DNA from: Parcubacteria group bacterium GW2011_GWA2_40_14
GTDB taxonomy: Bacteria > Patescibacteriota > Minisyncoccia > Phycocordibacterales > DATDWN01
Length of the DNA: 33,267 nt
Direction of reading: 5' to 3'
Assembly: GCA_000996025.1 (NCBI GenBank)
Contig: LBYF01000014.1
Span: 1 to 33,267 of the forward strand
Shown here: positions 7,760 to 16,398 of the stretch, piece after piece
How positions within the stretch are numbered: the stretch's first letter is position 1
How the letters are laid out: each line of letters begins with the position of its first letter
Translations under genes and position numbers: made by a program
Notes under the pieces: generated by a model
Databases searched by the model: none
Seen by the model: the letters and a program-made list of their open reading frames with translations, nothing else
Told to the model about the DNA's origin: nothing

Positions 7760-10303
7760 ATGTGGATTGTAGATAAATTATTTGGCTCCGATTCTACAAG
7801 GGTTTTGAAGGAAATAAAGCCCATAGTTGAGAGGATAAACGCTCTAGAAGTGTCTATTTCTGCTTTAACTAACGAAGAGCTTAAGTCCAAAACGGAAGAG
7901 TTTAAAAAAAGAATTGTCCAAGGTCAGACCTTGGATGACATCTTACCCGAAGCGTTCGCAGTGGTGAGAGAAACTGCTAAACGCACTCTTGGCGAAAGAC
8001 CTTTTGACGTGCAACTTATGGGAGGAATCATTTTACACCGTGGCTCTATTGCCGAGATGCGAACAGGAGAAGGTAAAACACTTGTTGCAACCATGCCTAT
8101 TTATCTGAATGCGTTGACAGGGAAAGGTGTTCATTTGGTTACAGTCAACGATTATCTATCCAGATTGCATGGAGTTTTAATGGGCCAAATCTATTCTTTT
8201 CTTGGTCTTTCTGTTGGAATTATAAATCATGACGAATCTTTCTTGTATGATCCCACTCATACGGAGTTAGATAAAAAAAGAGATGAAACCGGTACTTTTA
8301 AGATTTTTAACGAATTCCTCCGTCCAGTTTCTCGGCGACAAGCTTATCAGGCAGATATCACATACGGTACAAATAACCAATTCGGTTTTGATTATTTGTA
8401 TGACAACATTGAATATGAAGAAGGAAGACTTCGTCAAAGGGAATACAACTATGCAATTGTTGATGAAGTGGACTCTATTTTGATAGATGAAGCTCGTACA
8501 CCACTTATTATTTCCGCACCGGCCGGAGATTCCGAGGATTTGTACCAGAAGTTTGCTGATATTGCCACAAAACTAGAAAAAGGCGAGCACTATACTGTAG
8601 ATGAAAAGTTTAAAACCGTGTCCCTATCCGACTCTGGCATAAGTTTTGTGGAAAAAATTCTTGGGATTGATAATATCTACACCGAAAAAGGTGTCAAATT
8701 TGTCCATCATTTGGAAACTGCTGTCAGAGCAGCCGCCCTTTTTCATAAAGACAAGGAATATGTGATTAAGGACGGCGAAGTAATTATAGTAGATGAATTC
8801 ACTGGTCGCCTTCAGCCCGGGAGGCGTTGGTCCGAGGGTCTGCATCAGGCCGTTGAAGCAAAAGAAAGGGTTCCAATCCAGAAAGAATCAAGAACATTTG
8901 CTTCTATTACTTTTCAAAATTATTTTCGGCTCTATAAAAAACTTTCTGGTATGACTGGTACGGCTACTACTTCTTCTGAAGAATTCTACAAAGTATATGG
9001 ACTACATACTGTGACAGTTCCTACCAATAAACCCATAAACCGAAAAGACCACAACGACCTTATTTTTCAAACAGAACCAGGAAAGTTTAAAGCAATAAGT
9101 CAGGAAGTTAAAGCCAGACATTTGATTGGTCAGCCTGTTCTCATTGGTACTGTTTCAATTGAAAAAAACGAATTGCTTTCCGAATACTTGCGCGCCGAAG
9201 GTATTCCTCACGAAATACTAAATGCCAAAAACCACACCAGGGAAGGGGAAATAATTGCCCAAGCTGGAAGAAAAAGTGCCGTAACTATTGCTACAAACAT
9301 GGCTGGTCGTGGAGTGGATGTAAAACTTGGTGGAAGTCCGGGAACACCCGAAGAATATGAAAAAGTAAAGTCTGTAGGTGGACTTTTTGTTCTTGGTACA
9401 GAACGTCATGATGCCAGGAGAATAGATAATCAGCTCCGTGGAAGATCAGGCAGGCAGGGCGACCCAGGAGAGACTCAGTTTTTTGTTTCACTTGACGATC
9501 ATCTCATGCGAGTTTTTGGCGGGGACTCCATAAAAAACATGATGGGACGACTTGGTATAAAAGAAGATGAGCCGATCCAAAACAGAATGATTACCAATTC
9601 TCTGGAGAGTGCCCAGCAAAAAATAGAAGGATTCAATTTTGACACTCGTAAGCATGTACTGGAGTTTGACGATGTTTTAAACTTTCAAAGAAAGATAATG
9701 TACAGTCGTCGTCGAGAAATTCTGACTGGACCAGATGACGCCGTTAAAAGTTATGTTCTAGGACTTTACACAGAGGCAGAAGGTGAAAATGCCGCAGGCA
9801 AATTAACATTAGGCGAAGCTACGACAGAGCGAGCTACGACAGCGCTAGCTATGACAGCAACATTGCGCCGAGTTATTCTCCAAACCATAGATATGTTTTG
9901 GACAGAGCACTTGGAGACCATGGACTACATGAGGTCGTCAGTAAATTTGCGCGCCTATGGACAAAGAGATCCCCTAGTTGAATACAAGCGTGAAGGTCTC
10001 CAGCTTTTCAAAACCATGGAAATATCCATTGGTCAGGAAATTTTAAAACTTATTCTACAGATACAGGCAAGCGGAGTGGCTTCTACCGAACCTGTGAGAC
10101 TTACTGAAACCAGAGAGGGGGCAGAAAGTCTTACAGCCGAAGGACAAATGGCTTCTCAAAGGGAAACTCCTCGAACTGCAGATGGAGAAAAGATAGGTAG
10201 AAATGACCCATGCTTCTGCGGCTCGGGCAAAAAGTATAAAAAATGCGGAGAATTGAACACAGAAGAACATAATCGTATAATGGCACAGAAAAACTTCCAA
10301 TAA
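7760..10303 (+). CDS. secA: Preprotein translocase ATPase SecA
   Basis: MRTGEGKTLVATMPIYLNAL (Walker A), DEVDSILIDEARTPLIISAP (DEAD), NMAGRGVDVKLGG, GRSGRQGDPGETQFFVSLDD, C-terminal GRNDPCFCGSGKKYKKC. Confidence 0.97.
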   Translation: MWIVDKLFGSDSTRVLKEIKPIVERINALEVSISALTNEELKSKTEEFKKRIVQGQTLDDILPEAFAVVRETAKRTLGERPFDVQLMGGIILHRGSIAEMRTGEGKTLVATMPIYLNALTGKGVHLVTVNDYLSRLHGVLMGQIYSFLGLSVGIINHDESFLYDPTHTELDKKRDETGTFKIFNEFLRPVSRRQAYQADITYGTNNQFGFDYLYDNIEYEEGRLRQREYNYAIVDEVDSILIDEARTPLIISAPAGDSEDLYQKFADIATKLEKGEHYTVDEKFKTVSLSDSGISFVEKILGIDNIYTEKGVKFVHHLETAVRAAALFHKDKEYVIKDGEVIIVDEFTGRLQPGRRWSEGLHQAVEAKERVPIQKESRTFASITFQNYFRLYKKLSGMTGTATTSSEEFYKVYGLHTVTVPTNKPINRKDHNDLIFQTEPGKFKAISQEVKARHLIGQPVLIGTVSIEKNELLSEYLRAEGIPHEILNAKNHTREGEIIAQAGRKSAVTIATNMAGRGVDVKLGGSPGTPEEYEKVKSVGGLFVLGTERHDARRIDNQLRGRSGRQGDPGETQFFVSLDDHLMRVFGGDSIKNMMGRLGIKEDEPIQNRMITNSLESAQQKIEGFNFDTRKHVLEFDDVLNFQRKIMYSRRREILTGPDDAVKSYVLGLYTEAEGENAAGKLTLGEATTERATTALAMTATLRRVILQTIDMFWTEHLETMDYMRSSVNLRAYGQRDPLVEYKREGLQLFKTMEISIGQEILKLILQIQASGVASTEPVRLTETREGAESLTAEGQMASQRETPRTADGEKIGRNDPCFCGSGKKYKKCGELNTEEHNRIMAQKNFQ

Positions 10304-10325
10304 GTTTTTATCAAATGTACTATCT

Positions 10326-10835
10326 ATGGAAATAAAATCGCAGTTTGACCATAAGGGAAAAACATATAAGATCACTTATATAGATGGTATACCTAAAATC
10401 GAGACAGATCCGAGTATTCTAGATGGTGTACATTCTTATTGTTTTTATAACAACAAACTCGTTATTGTTGGTCATGGAAAGGATAATAATTGGACACCAC
10501 CAGGAGGAGCTATTGAAAAAGGAGAAACATACGAAGAAGCTTCCATAAGAGAAATCAAAGAAGAGTCAAATATGAAAGTTCTCCATCAAGAATGTATTGG
10601 TTATCAAGATGTTGAAATACCAGAAGAAAATAGAACAATAAGACAATTTAGAATGTTTTGTATAGTTGAACCCTATGGAGATTTTGAATCTGATCCTGAC
10701 GGAGATATTTTAGAAATAAAATTGATTGATCCAAAAGACTACAAAAAATACATTAAATGGGCAGAAATAGGAGACCATCTTATGAAAAGAGCGTTGGAGA
10801 TTCAAACATTCTTACAGAGGTCTCACCTCACATAA
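10326..10835 (+). CDS. NUDIX hydrolase
   Basis: Nudix box GGAIEKGETYEEASIREIKEES. Confidence 0.9.
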   Translation: MEIKSQFDHKGKTYKITYIDGIPKIETDPSILDGVHSYCFYNNKLVIVGHGKDNNWTPPGGAIEKGETYEEASIREIKEESNMKVLHQECIGYQDVEIPEENRTIRQFRMFCIVEPYGDFESDPDGDILEIKLIDPKDYKKYIKWAEIGDHLMKRALEIQTFLQRSHLT

Positions 10836-10878
10836 GTAAGATTAGTTTGTTCGTTCATTCTCAATTACCTGTTAGTAC

Positions 10879-10972
10879 AAAACTCAACGATCGTTTCATT
10901 TTGTATTATTCGATATATTATTCTACTCTAATTATATAGATTGTGTATAAAAAACCACGATCGTTGAGTTTT
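10879..10972. promoter_or_regulatory. Separated 16-bp inverted repeat upstream of the Cas2/PaaX-like gene (possible operator)
   Basis: AAAACTCAACGATCGT (10879-10894) and ACGATCGTTGAGTTTT (10957-10972), exact reverse complements; a TATGAT box follows at 10977. Confidence 0.5.
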
Positions 10973-10982
10973 ATGCTATGAT

Positions 10983-11528
10983 ATGAATATGCGAAGTGGT
11001 ATTGATTTCAAAAAAGCTATTTTAATGACAGTTGCTACCGCGGGGATTTTAGCTGTGGCGGTACTTGCGCCTAACGCGCTTCAGGTTCTGAAGCCGTTTT
11101 TGAAAAATAAGAAAAAATATAGTCTGAAATATTATTTGAATCAAAAAGCTCAGAAGCTTGTAGAAGATGGTTTGCTTAAAGTAGAAACTAAAAATAACAA
11201 ACAGTACGTTTCATTAACCAAAGAAGGGGAACGTGTGCTCATGTACCATCAAATTAAAGAGAAAAAAAATTATCATTGGGACGGCAAGTGGCGTGTTGTT
11301 ATTTTTGATGTATGGGAAAATAGTCGATACAAAAGAGATTTATTACGGAATGAAATAAAAGATTTTGGATTTGTTCAACTTCAGCGCAGTGTTTGGATTT
11401 ATCCGTACGAATGTGCTGAATTTATTGAACTTTTAAAAACAGATTTATCTTTTGGTAAGAATATTAGGTACATGGTAGTAGAAAGTTTGGATTATGACCA
11501 GAATCTGCGAAAGATTTTTAATTTGTAA
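10983..11528 (+). CDS. Winged-helix plus Cas2/PaaX-C-like domain protein (putative regulator), N-terminal TM
   Basis: HTH-like KAQKLVEDGLLKVETKNNKQYVSLTKEGERVL, then KWRVVIFDVWENSRYKRDLLRNEIKDFGFVQLQRSVWIYPYECAEFIELL, matching the Cas2/PaaX-C ferredoxin-fold pattern. Confidence 0.65.
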   Translation: MNMRSGIDFKKAILMTVATAGILAVAVLAPNALQVLKPFLKNKKKYSLKYYLNQKAQKLVEDGLLKVETKNNKQYVSLTKEGERVLMYHQIKEKKNYHWDGKWRVVIFDVWENSRYKRDLLRNEIKDFGFVQLQRSVWIYPYECAEFIELLKTDLSFGKNIRYMVVESLDYDQNLRKIFNL

Positions 11529-11652
11529 CTATGCTATAAAACAAAGCGGTCGTTTCTTTTTATAGTATAATTAGTTTGAGTTAATTTTATATTTTTTTCA
11601 TAATCTTATGTGAGATTTTTATATTTGTTTGAAATATGGTATTTTATAGTAT

Positions 11653-12027
11653 ATGAAAAAGTATTTATATGTCGCTATTGGTATATTGGTTATTGTGGGA
11701 GTGGTGTGGCTTATTGTCACTCCGGGAAAGCCGGGGAAGTACGATGACTTTGCCAAGTGTATAAAAGATGCAGAGGTGACATTTTACGGAGCTTTTTGGT
11801 GTAAGTATTGCCGGTCGCAGAAAGCCCTTTTCGGCAAGTCAGCCAAATATCTGCCATATGTAGAATGCTCAACTCCAGACAGCAGAGGTCAGTTACAGGT
11901 TTGTATAGATGCAGGCATAAAAATATATCCGACATGGCAGTTTGGCTCAAGTACCGCGGACCGCATTACTGATGTAATAGAACTAGTAGACCTTGCGGAC
12001 AAAACAAGTTGTCAATTACCAGAATAA
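11653..12027 (+). CDS. Membrane-anchored thioredoxin-like protein (CKYC)
   Basis: N-terminal TM; VTFYGAFWCKYCRSQKALFG; YPTWQF cis-Pro-like region. Confidence 0.75.
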   Translation: MKKYLYVAIGILVIVGVVWLIVTPGKPGKYDDFAKCIKDAEVTFYGAFWCKYCRSQKALFGKSAKYLPYVECSTPDSRGQLQVCIDAGIKIYPTWQFGSSTADRITDVIELVDLADKTSCQLPE

Positions 12028-12028
12028 A

Positions 12029-12583
12029 ATGATGCTGTTTATACAAACTTACATCACCTCTTTTGTAACTACTATTACCCTTATATCCCACATTGTATTT
12101 ATTGTTGGGTTGTTACTTTTGATTGTCCACAAAAACTTTAGAACGTGGGTGTATGATTTTGTATATAAACAGGTTCTTCTCCTTTTGTTTTTGACTTCAC
12201 TTTCTGCTGTGATAGGTAGCTTGGCATACTCAAATATTTTGGGATTTCCTCCGTGCGAGCTCTGCTGGATACAGCGCATATTTATGTATCCGCAAGTAAT
12301 TCTTGTCTTTATGGCCATGATTAAGCGAGACAAAAATATAGTGGATTATCTTTTACCACTCTCCATCATCGGCGCTCTGGTTTCTCTCTATCAGTCACTA
12401 ACAAGTTGGGGGTATTTCACCTCACTTCTGGGTTGCACTTCGGCAGGTGGAGCATGTTCCAAGGTATATGTCCTTGAGTACGGCTATATCACTATACCGT
12501 TTATGGCATTTACAGTCTTTGTCTATCTCATAGTAATCTCTATTATTTACTACAAAGCAAAAAAAGAAGTTCTAACTATATAA
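12029..12583 (+). CDS. DsbB-family disulfide oxidoreductase
   Basis: PPCELCWIQRIFMYPQ (CxxC), second Cys pair LGCTSAGGACSKVY, four TM segments. Start at 12029. Confidence 0.85.
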   Translation: MMLFIQTYITSFVTTITLISHIVFIVGLLLLIVHKNFRTWVYDFVYKQVLLLLFLTSLSAVIGSLAYSNILGFPPCELCWIQRIFMYPQVILVFMAMIKRDKNIVDYLLPLSIIGALVSLYQSLTSWGYFTSLLGCTSAGGACSKVYVLEYGYITIPFMAFTVFVYLIVISIIYYKAKKEVLTI

Positions 12584-12781
12584 GCTAGGGAAGGAGAGCA
12601 GTATCATGCTCACAATGATGAGTACGCAAATTAATCTCCAGACGATTTGGATTGTTTTTTTGTTCTTTTTCTGGAATAACATGGTAGAATAGTTAAAAGT
12701 TCGTAAAGTTATAAAGTTCATAAAGTGAATTCATATTCAACTTTAAAAACTTTAAAAACTTTCAACTTTATAAACTCTAGT

Positions 12782-13156
12782 ATGCTTGATTTCCAACAAA
12801 AACGCAAGGTACGGGCATTTCTTTACCACCCAGTGACACTGGTAACCCTTTTTATTATTGTTGTATTTTTTCTCCATTCTACATGGGTAGTCTATGAAAA
12901 AAAGCGTGAAAGTGAACAAAACAAAAATATATCTTTGGCCAATGTAAATCTACTTAGGGCACACGATGTAGAACTTTCTTCTCGGATTGACCGACTTAAA
13001 ACGGACTCTGGTATAGAAGAAGAGATTCGGTCAAAATTTACCGTGGCAAAAAACAATGAAAATATGGTAATAGTAGTGGAAGAAAAAGAAACAAGTGCTT
13101 CCAGCACATCTCAAACAGGTGGATTTTGGCGAAAATTATCAGATTTCTTTTTTTGA
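12782..13156 (+). CDS. Septum formation initiator (DivIC/FtsB-like)
   Basis: Single TM then coiled-coil; LSSRIDRLKTDSGIEEEIRSKFTVAKNNENMVIVVEE. Confidence 0.7.
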   Translation: MLDFQQKRKVRAFLYHPVTLVTLFIIVVFFLHSTWVVYEKKRESEQNKNISLANVNLLRAHDVELSSRIDRLKTDSGIEEEIRSKFTVAKNNENMVIVVEEKETSASSTSQTGGFWRKLSDFFF

Positions 13157-13190
13157 TAAGAGCTGGTATAATACTGAAACACTAAAAAAT

Positions 13191-13424
13191 ATGAAAGTAA
13201 CTATTTATTCCACTCCAACCTGCCACTTTTGCAGTATGGCCAAAGAGTATTTCAAAGCAAATAGTATACCGTATGAGGAGTTTGATGTAGCTTCCAACAT
13301 GGAAAAAAGGAAGGAAATGATGGAAAAATCCGGCCAGCTCGGCGTACCTGTCATTCTGGTTGGTGACAAAGTGGTCGTCGGTTTTGACAGACCGAAGTTA
13401 GCTCAGTTGCTTGATATAAAATAG
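13191..13424 (+). CDS. Glutaredoxin-like protein
   Basis: MKVTIYSTPTCHFCSMAKEYFKANSIPYEEFDV...GVPVILVGDKVVVGFD. Confidence 0.9.
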   Translation: MKVTIYSTPTCHFCSMAKEYFKANSIPYEEFDVASNMEKRKEMMEKSGQLGVPVILVGDKVVVGFDRPKLAQLLDIK

Positions 13425-13473
13425 AACAGTATTGTTCTTGTACAAAGTATAGGTTCTATTATATAATAGGACG

Positions 13474-14106
13474 GTGGATAAACCCAGATTAACTGAAAAA
13501 GAAATTCAAACTATAATTTCTCTAAGAAAAAGAGGTCATACTTTATCTGAAATAAGGAAGTCTGTACCAAAAGGAAAAAGTACTATTTCAAAGTACATTC
13601 AGGGCGTAGTTCCTTATAAGAAATTCGAAGCTGTTTTAGCTTCAAAACAAAATGGTTCAAGAACAAAACGACAAGCAGTTGCAGATTGGAAAACAGCTAG
13701 TAATTTTATTACTAATAAATTGGGTATAATTAATGAAAGAGATTTTATACTAATGGCTGGTATGCTTTACTGGGGAGAAGGAAGTAAAACATTTGATTTA
13801 GCTATAATTAACACAGACCCAGCTCTTTTACGAATATTCATTAAAGGATTATATGCAATGAATGTGCCGAAAGAATATATAAAAATAAGTCTCAGATTAT
13901 TTGGGGATTTAGATGAAACAGAATCAATACATTTTTGGTTGAAGGAATTGAATTTAAATAGAAATCAGTTAGTTTCGATAAATTGGTTAAAAGGCAAAAA
14001 GAAAGGTAAATTGCTATACGGTATGTGTCGTTTGAGAGTCAAGCGTGGAGCATTGTATTTCAAACAACTTATCAGTATGATAAATCTGTTTAAGAAGCTG
14101 CCGTAG
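13474..14106 (+). CDS. HTH plus LAGLIDADG-like (homing-endonuclease-related) protein
   Basis: GTG start; N-terminal resolvase-like HTH (LRKRGHTLSEIRKSVPKGKSTISKYIQG); GMLYWGEGSKTFDLAIINTDPALLRIFIKGL. Confidence 0.5.
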   Translation: MDKPRLTEKEIQTIISLRKRGHTLSEIRKSVPKGKSTISKYIQGVVPYKKFEAVLASKQNGSRTKRQAVADWKTASNFITNKLGIINERDFILMAGMLYWGEGSKTFDLAIINTDPALLRIFIKGLYAMNVPKEYIKISLRLFGDLDETESIHFWLKELNLNRNQLVSINWLKGKKKGKLLYGMCRLRVKRGALYFKQLISMINLFKKLP

Positions 14107-14168
14107 TTCAACGGATAGAACGAGGAGTTCCTAATTCCTAAATGCAAGTTCAATTCTTGCCGGTGGCA
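14097..14168 (+). tRNA. tRNA-Arg (CCU)
   Basis: Cloverleaf by eye: GCTGCCG-TA-GTTC-AACGGATA-GAAC-G-AGGAG-TTCCTAA-TTCCT-AAAT-GCAAG-TTCAATT-CTTGC-CGGTGGC-A. No encoded CCA. Confidence 0.92.
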
Positions 14169-14211
14169 CTAGTGTTTTGATTTTTTTGGTCGTTTTTGTT
14201 AGTATACACTC

Positions 14212-14381
14212 ATGTCACCAGAAGAAAATGAGCTTTTGAGGAAAAATATTGCTCTTACGGAAGATACCTTATCCAGCCATATGTAAATCAGATAACAGAG
14301 GCGTATGGAGGAGCAAAAAGCACCTTTGACGGCGGATTTTCCGGTTTTTTTGACAGTTTCAAAAAGCAATACGGACAATAA
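14212..14381 (+). pseudogene. Remnant of a small TM protein with internal deletion and frameshift
   Basis: MSPEENELLRKNIALTEDT in one frame, then LIQPYVNQITEAYGGAKSTFDGGFSGFFDSFKKQYGQ* in the +1 frame; the hydrophobic middle seems missing. Confidence 0.45.
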
Positions 14382-14386
14382 AATAT

Positions 14387-14464
14387 GCCTAGGTAGCTCA
14401 GTTAGTTCAGAGCATTCGCCTGAAGAGCGAAGGGTCGACAGTGCAATTCTGTCCCTAGGCACCA
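14387..14464 (+). tRNA. tRNA-Phe (GAA), CCA encoded
   Basis: GCCTAGG-TA-GCTC-AGTTAGTTCA-GAGC-A-TTCGC-CTGAAGA-GCGAA-GGGTC-GACAG-TGCAATT-CTGTC-CCTAGGC-A-CCA. Confidence 0.95.
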
Positions 14465-14688
14465 TGAGAAAAATAAAATTTTTTGTGCTTATAGTTGTGA
14501 TAGTATACTTTGTAATCGGAATTGGATTGTATGTTTTAGATATTAACGCAAGGAAATCTTATACAATCTGTGGAATAGATGTTTATGCGGGTTGTTGGCA
14601 AGAGAGAAGCATATACGGCTTTTCAGATGAATCTAAAATTTTTGCGTCATACACTTTCTTGTGGCCTACAATAATAGAAATAAGATGA
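14464..14688 (+). CDS. Small single-TM protein, unknown function
   Basis: MRKIKFFVLIVVIVYFVIGIGLYVLDINARKSYTICGIDVYAGCWQE...; ATG overlaps the CCA end of tRNA-Phe. Confidence 0.45.
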   Translation: MRKIKFFVLIVVIVYFVIGIGLYVLDINARKSYTICGIDVYAGCWQERSIYGFSDESKIFASYTFLWPTIIEIR

Positions 14689-14700
14689 GCCGTTAGTTTA

Positions 14701-15828
14701 TCAAATGGCAAGTTCTAAGTAGCGACGATGGTAGAAATAGGCAATTGTAGCAAGTGCCAGAAGAATCCATGCGAGGAGGGGGCCTGGAGTGTAAATATCG
14801 CTCATTTCCCAAAGACTTATCCAGCTCAAAGAAATGCTTCCGTTTACTGTGGCAACGCTTTCAATCAAATTTTTATCTTGTTTTTTCACTACTTCAAGAT
14901 TTGATTGCCAATTTTTGAGCTGGCTATCAATATTAGCAAGTTTGTTTTGGTAGCTTTTATTTTCAGTTCCAAGTTGACCTTGTATAGTATTTTTTTCAGT
15001 TTGTAACTCCGCAATTCGGGTGCTTATTTCAGTTTTTCTCTGTTGGGTTGCTGTTTGGTTTTCAATTTCAAGGCGAGTTATTTCTGTATTTATTGCATTT
15101 ATTTTAGATTGCAGGGAAGTTGCGGTACTATTGTGGCTATTTATCACTTGATTGCGTTCGCTCTTTAACCCAGTGATATATTTTTCTGTTTGTGTTTGCT
15201 CCGCTTCTATGGACTGTTTTTGTGGCAAAAGATTTTCTGTGCTTATCTGTTCAATATATAGTTTTTCTCCAAAAATATCTTTTATTTCCTGTCTGAATAG
15301 TTCAAGTTTATTTGCTGGCAAGGCGAAACCGATATATCCATAGCGTTCGGCGCTACTGGAACCGTCTATACGTCCACCAAATCCTCGCACAATAGTTTCA
15401 ATGCGTGTTTTTGTGTTAGTAACATGGCGAGTGCGAAGAGTGGAATTGTAATGTGTTTTTAAAAATTCGCGTCCATCTGAAATAGGGGATTCTCCCGGAT
15501 ATCCGTATCTTGGATAGTAATCAGGCATGATTGAGTTTTTGGATTGCGCGCTAGATTCCATAGCATCACTGCTAGAAGTTGTATAGTTTGGAGTAATTAG
15601 GGTTTTTGTACTGTAATTAACTGAATTTCCCATAACGACCAAAATAGCCATAGTTGTAAAAGCAAAAGAAAGCCACGGTAGAGGGGTGGGTGTTTTGAAT
15701 GTTTTTACGCTATTATTCGGCAATTTATTTAATACCATGCTTTTCATGGAGTCGTTACTCTCAGGGCTCCTTTGTTTGCTTTTGCCCCAGTCATTCAAAA
15801 TGTCGTGAATTGTTTGGCGATTATTCAT
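14701..15828 (-). CDS. DUF4349-like membrane protein, probable anti-sigma partner
   Basis: Zn-independent N-terminus, TM, conserved core (RTRHVTNTKTRIETIVRGFGGRIDGSS...GYIGFALPANKLELFRQEI), long coiled coil, C-terminal TM. Immediately downstream of the ECF sigma gene. Confidence 0.7.
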   Translation of the reverse strand: MNNRQTIHDILNDWGKSKQRSPESNDSMKSMVLNKLPNNSVKTFKTPTPLPWLSFAFTTMAILVVMGNSVNYSTKTLITPNYTTSSSDAMESSAQSKNSIMPDYYPRYGYPGESPISDGREFLKTHYNSTLRTRHVTNTKTRIETIVRGFGGRIDGSSSAERYGYIGFALPANKLELFRQEIKDIFGEKLYIEQISTENLLPQKQSIEAEQTQTEKYITGLKSERNQVINSHNSTATSLQSKINAINTEITRLEIENQTATQQRKTEISTRIAELQTEKNTIQGQLGTENKSYQNKLANIDSQLKNWQSNLEVVKKQDKNLIESVATVNGSISLSWISLWEMSDIYTPGPLLAWILLALATIAYFYHRRYLELAI

Positions 15829-15837
15829 ATTTTTATT

Positions 15838-16317
15838 TTAATTTTTGAATATAGTGCGTGCATGAACCAATGCTCGATGCATTCTCACTCGGACAGCAAT
15901 AGGATTTATTTTAAGAACCCTTCCTATTTCACCGAGGGGAAGGCCTCCAATATAGCGTAAGCGTATTAATTCTCTATCGTCCTCGGAAAGTTTTTGTAGA
16001 ATCTGGTCTACAAGGATTTTATCTTCTACTCTAGAGTCAATATCGGAACTATCGTGAAGTGTCTCGTCATATCGTATTTCACGACTGCTTTTTCGCCAGT
16101 GCATTTTCATTTCATTTCTAGCAATAGCAAATATCCAAGCTGAAAATCCAGCCCCGCGCTTATTAAAGCGGGTAAGAACTTCTATGGCTTTAAGCCATGT
16201 GGTCTGTAGAATGTCATCTGCCAAATCACGGTCTCTTAGTGTATTTATAAGATACCCATATAGCTTGGGCGTGAGAGTGTTCCACAGCTTGCTGACAGCG
16301 TCTTTATCTAAGTTCAT
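15838..16317 (-). CDS. ECF-type RNA polymerase sigma factor
   Basis: DRDLADDILQTTWLKAIEVLTRF, FSAWIFAIARNEMKMHWRKS, LSEDDRELIRLRYIGGLPLGEIGRVLKINPIAVRVRMHRALVHAR. Confidence 0.93.
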   Translation of the reverse strand: MNLDKDAVSKLWNTLTPKLYGYLINTLRDRDLADDILQTTWLKAIEVLTRFNKRGAGFSAWIFAIARNEMKMHWRKSSREIRYDETLHDSSDIDSRVEDKILVDQILQKLSEDDRELIRLRYIGGLPLGEIGRVLKINPIAVRVRMHRALVHARTIFKN

Positions 16318-16374
16318 ATTTATGTGTGATCACATAAGTATAATGCATCAGCATACCAAAATGTTACACAATAT

Positions 16375-16398
16375 AGAACCTTCGAATTTGAAGGTTCT
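16375..16398 (-). terminator. Hairpin at the 3' end of the hsp20 gene
   Basis: AGAACCTTC-GAATTT-GAAGGTTCT. Confidence 0.45.

Noticed and set aside
10983-11528. CRISPR-Cas adaptation locus
   Set aside because: Only a Cas2/PaaX-like fold; no repeat-spacer array, Cas1 or effector anywhere in the window.
14199-14465. 88-aa minus-strand ORF spanning tRNA-Phe
   Set aside because: Antisense to a clear tRNA and a gene remnant; no coding evidence.
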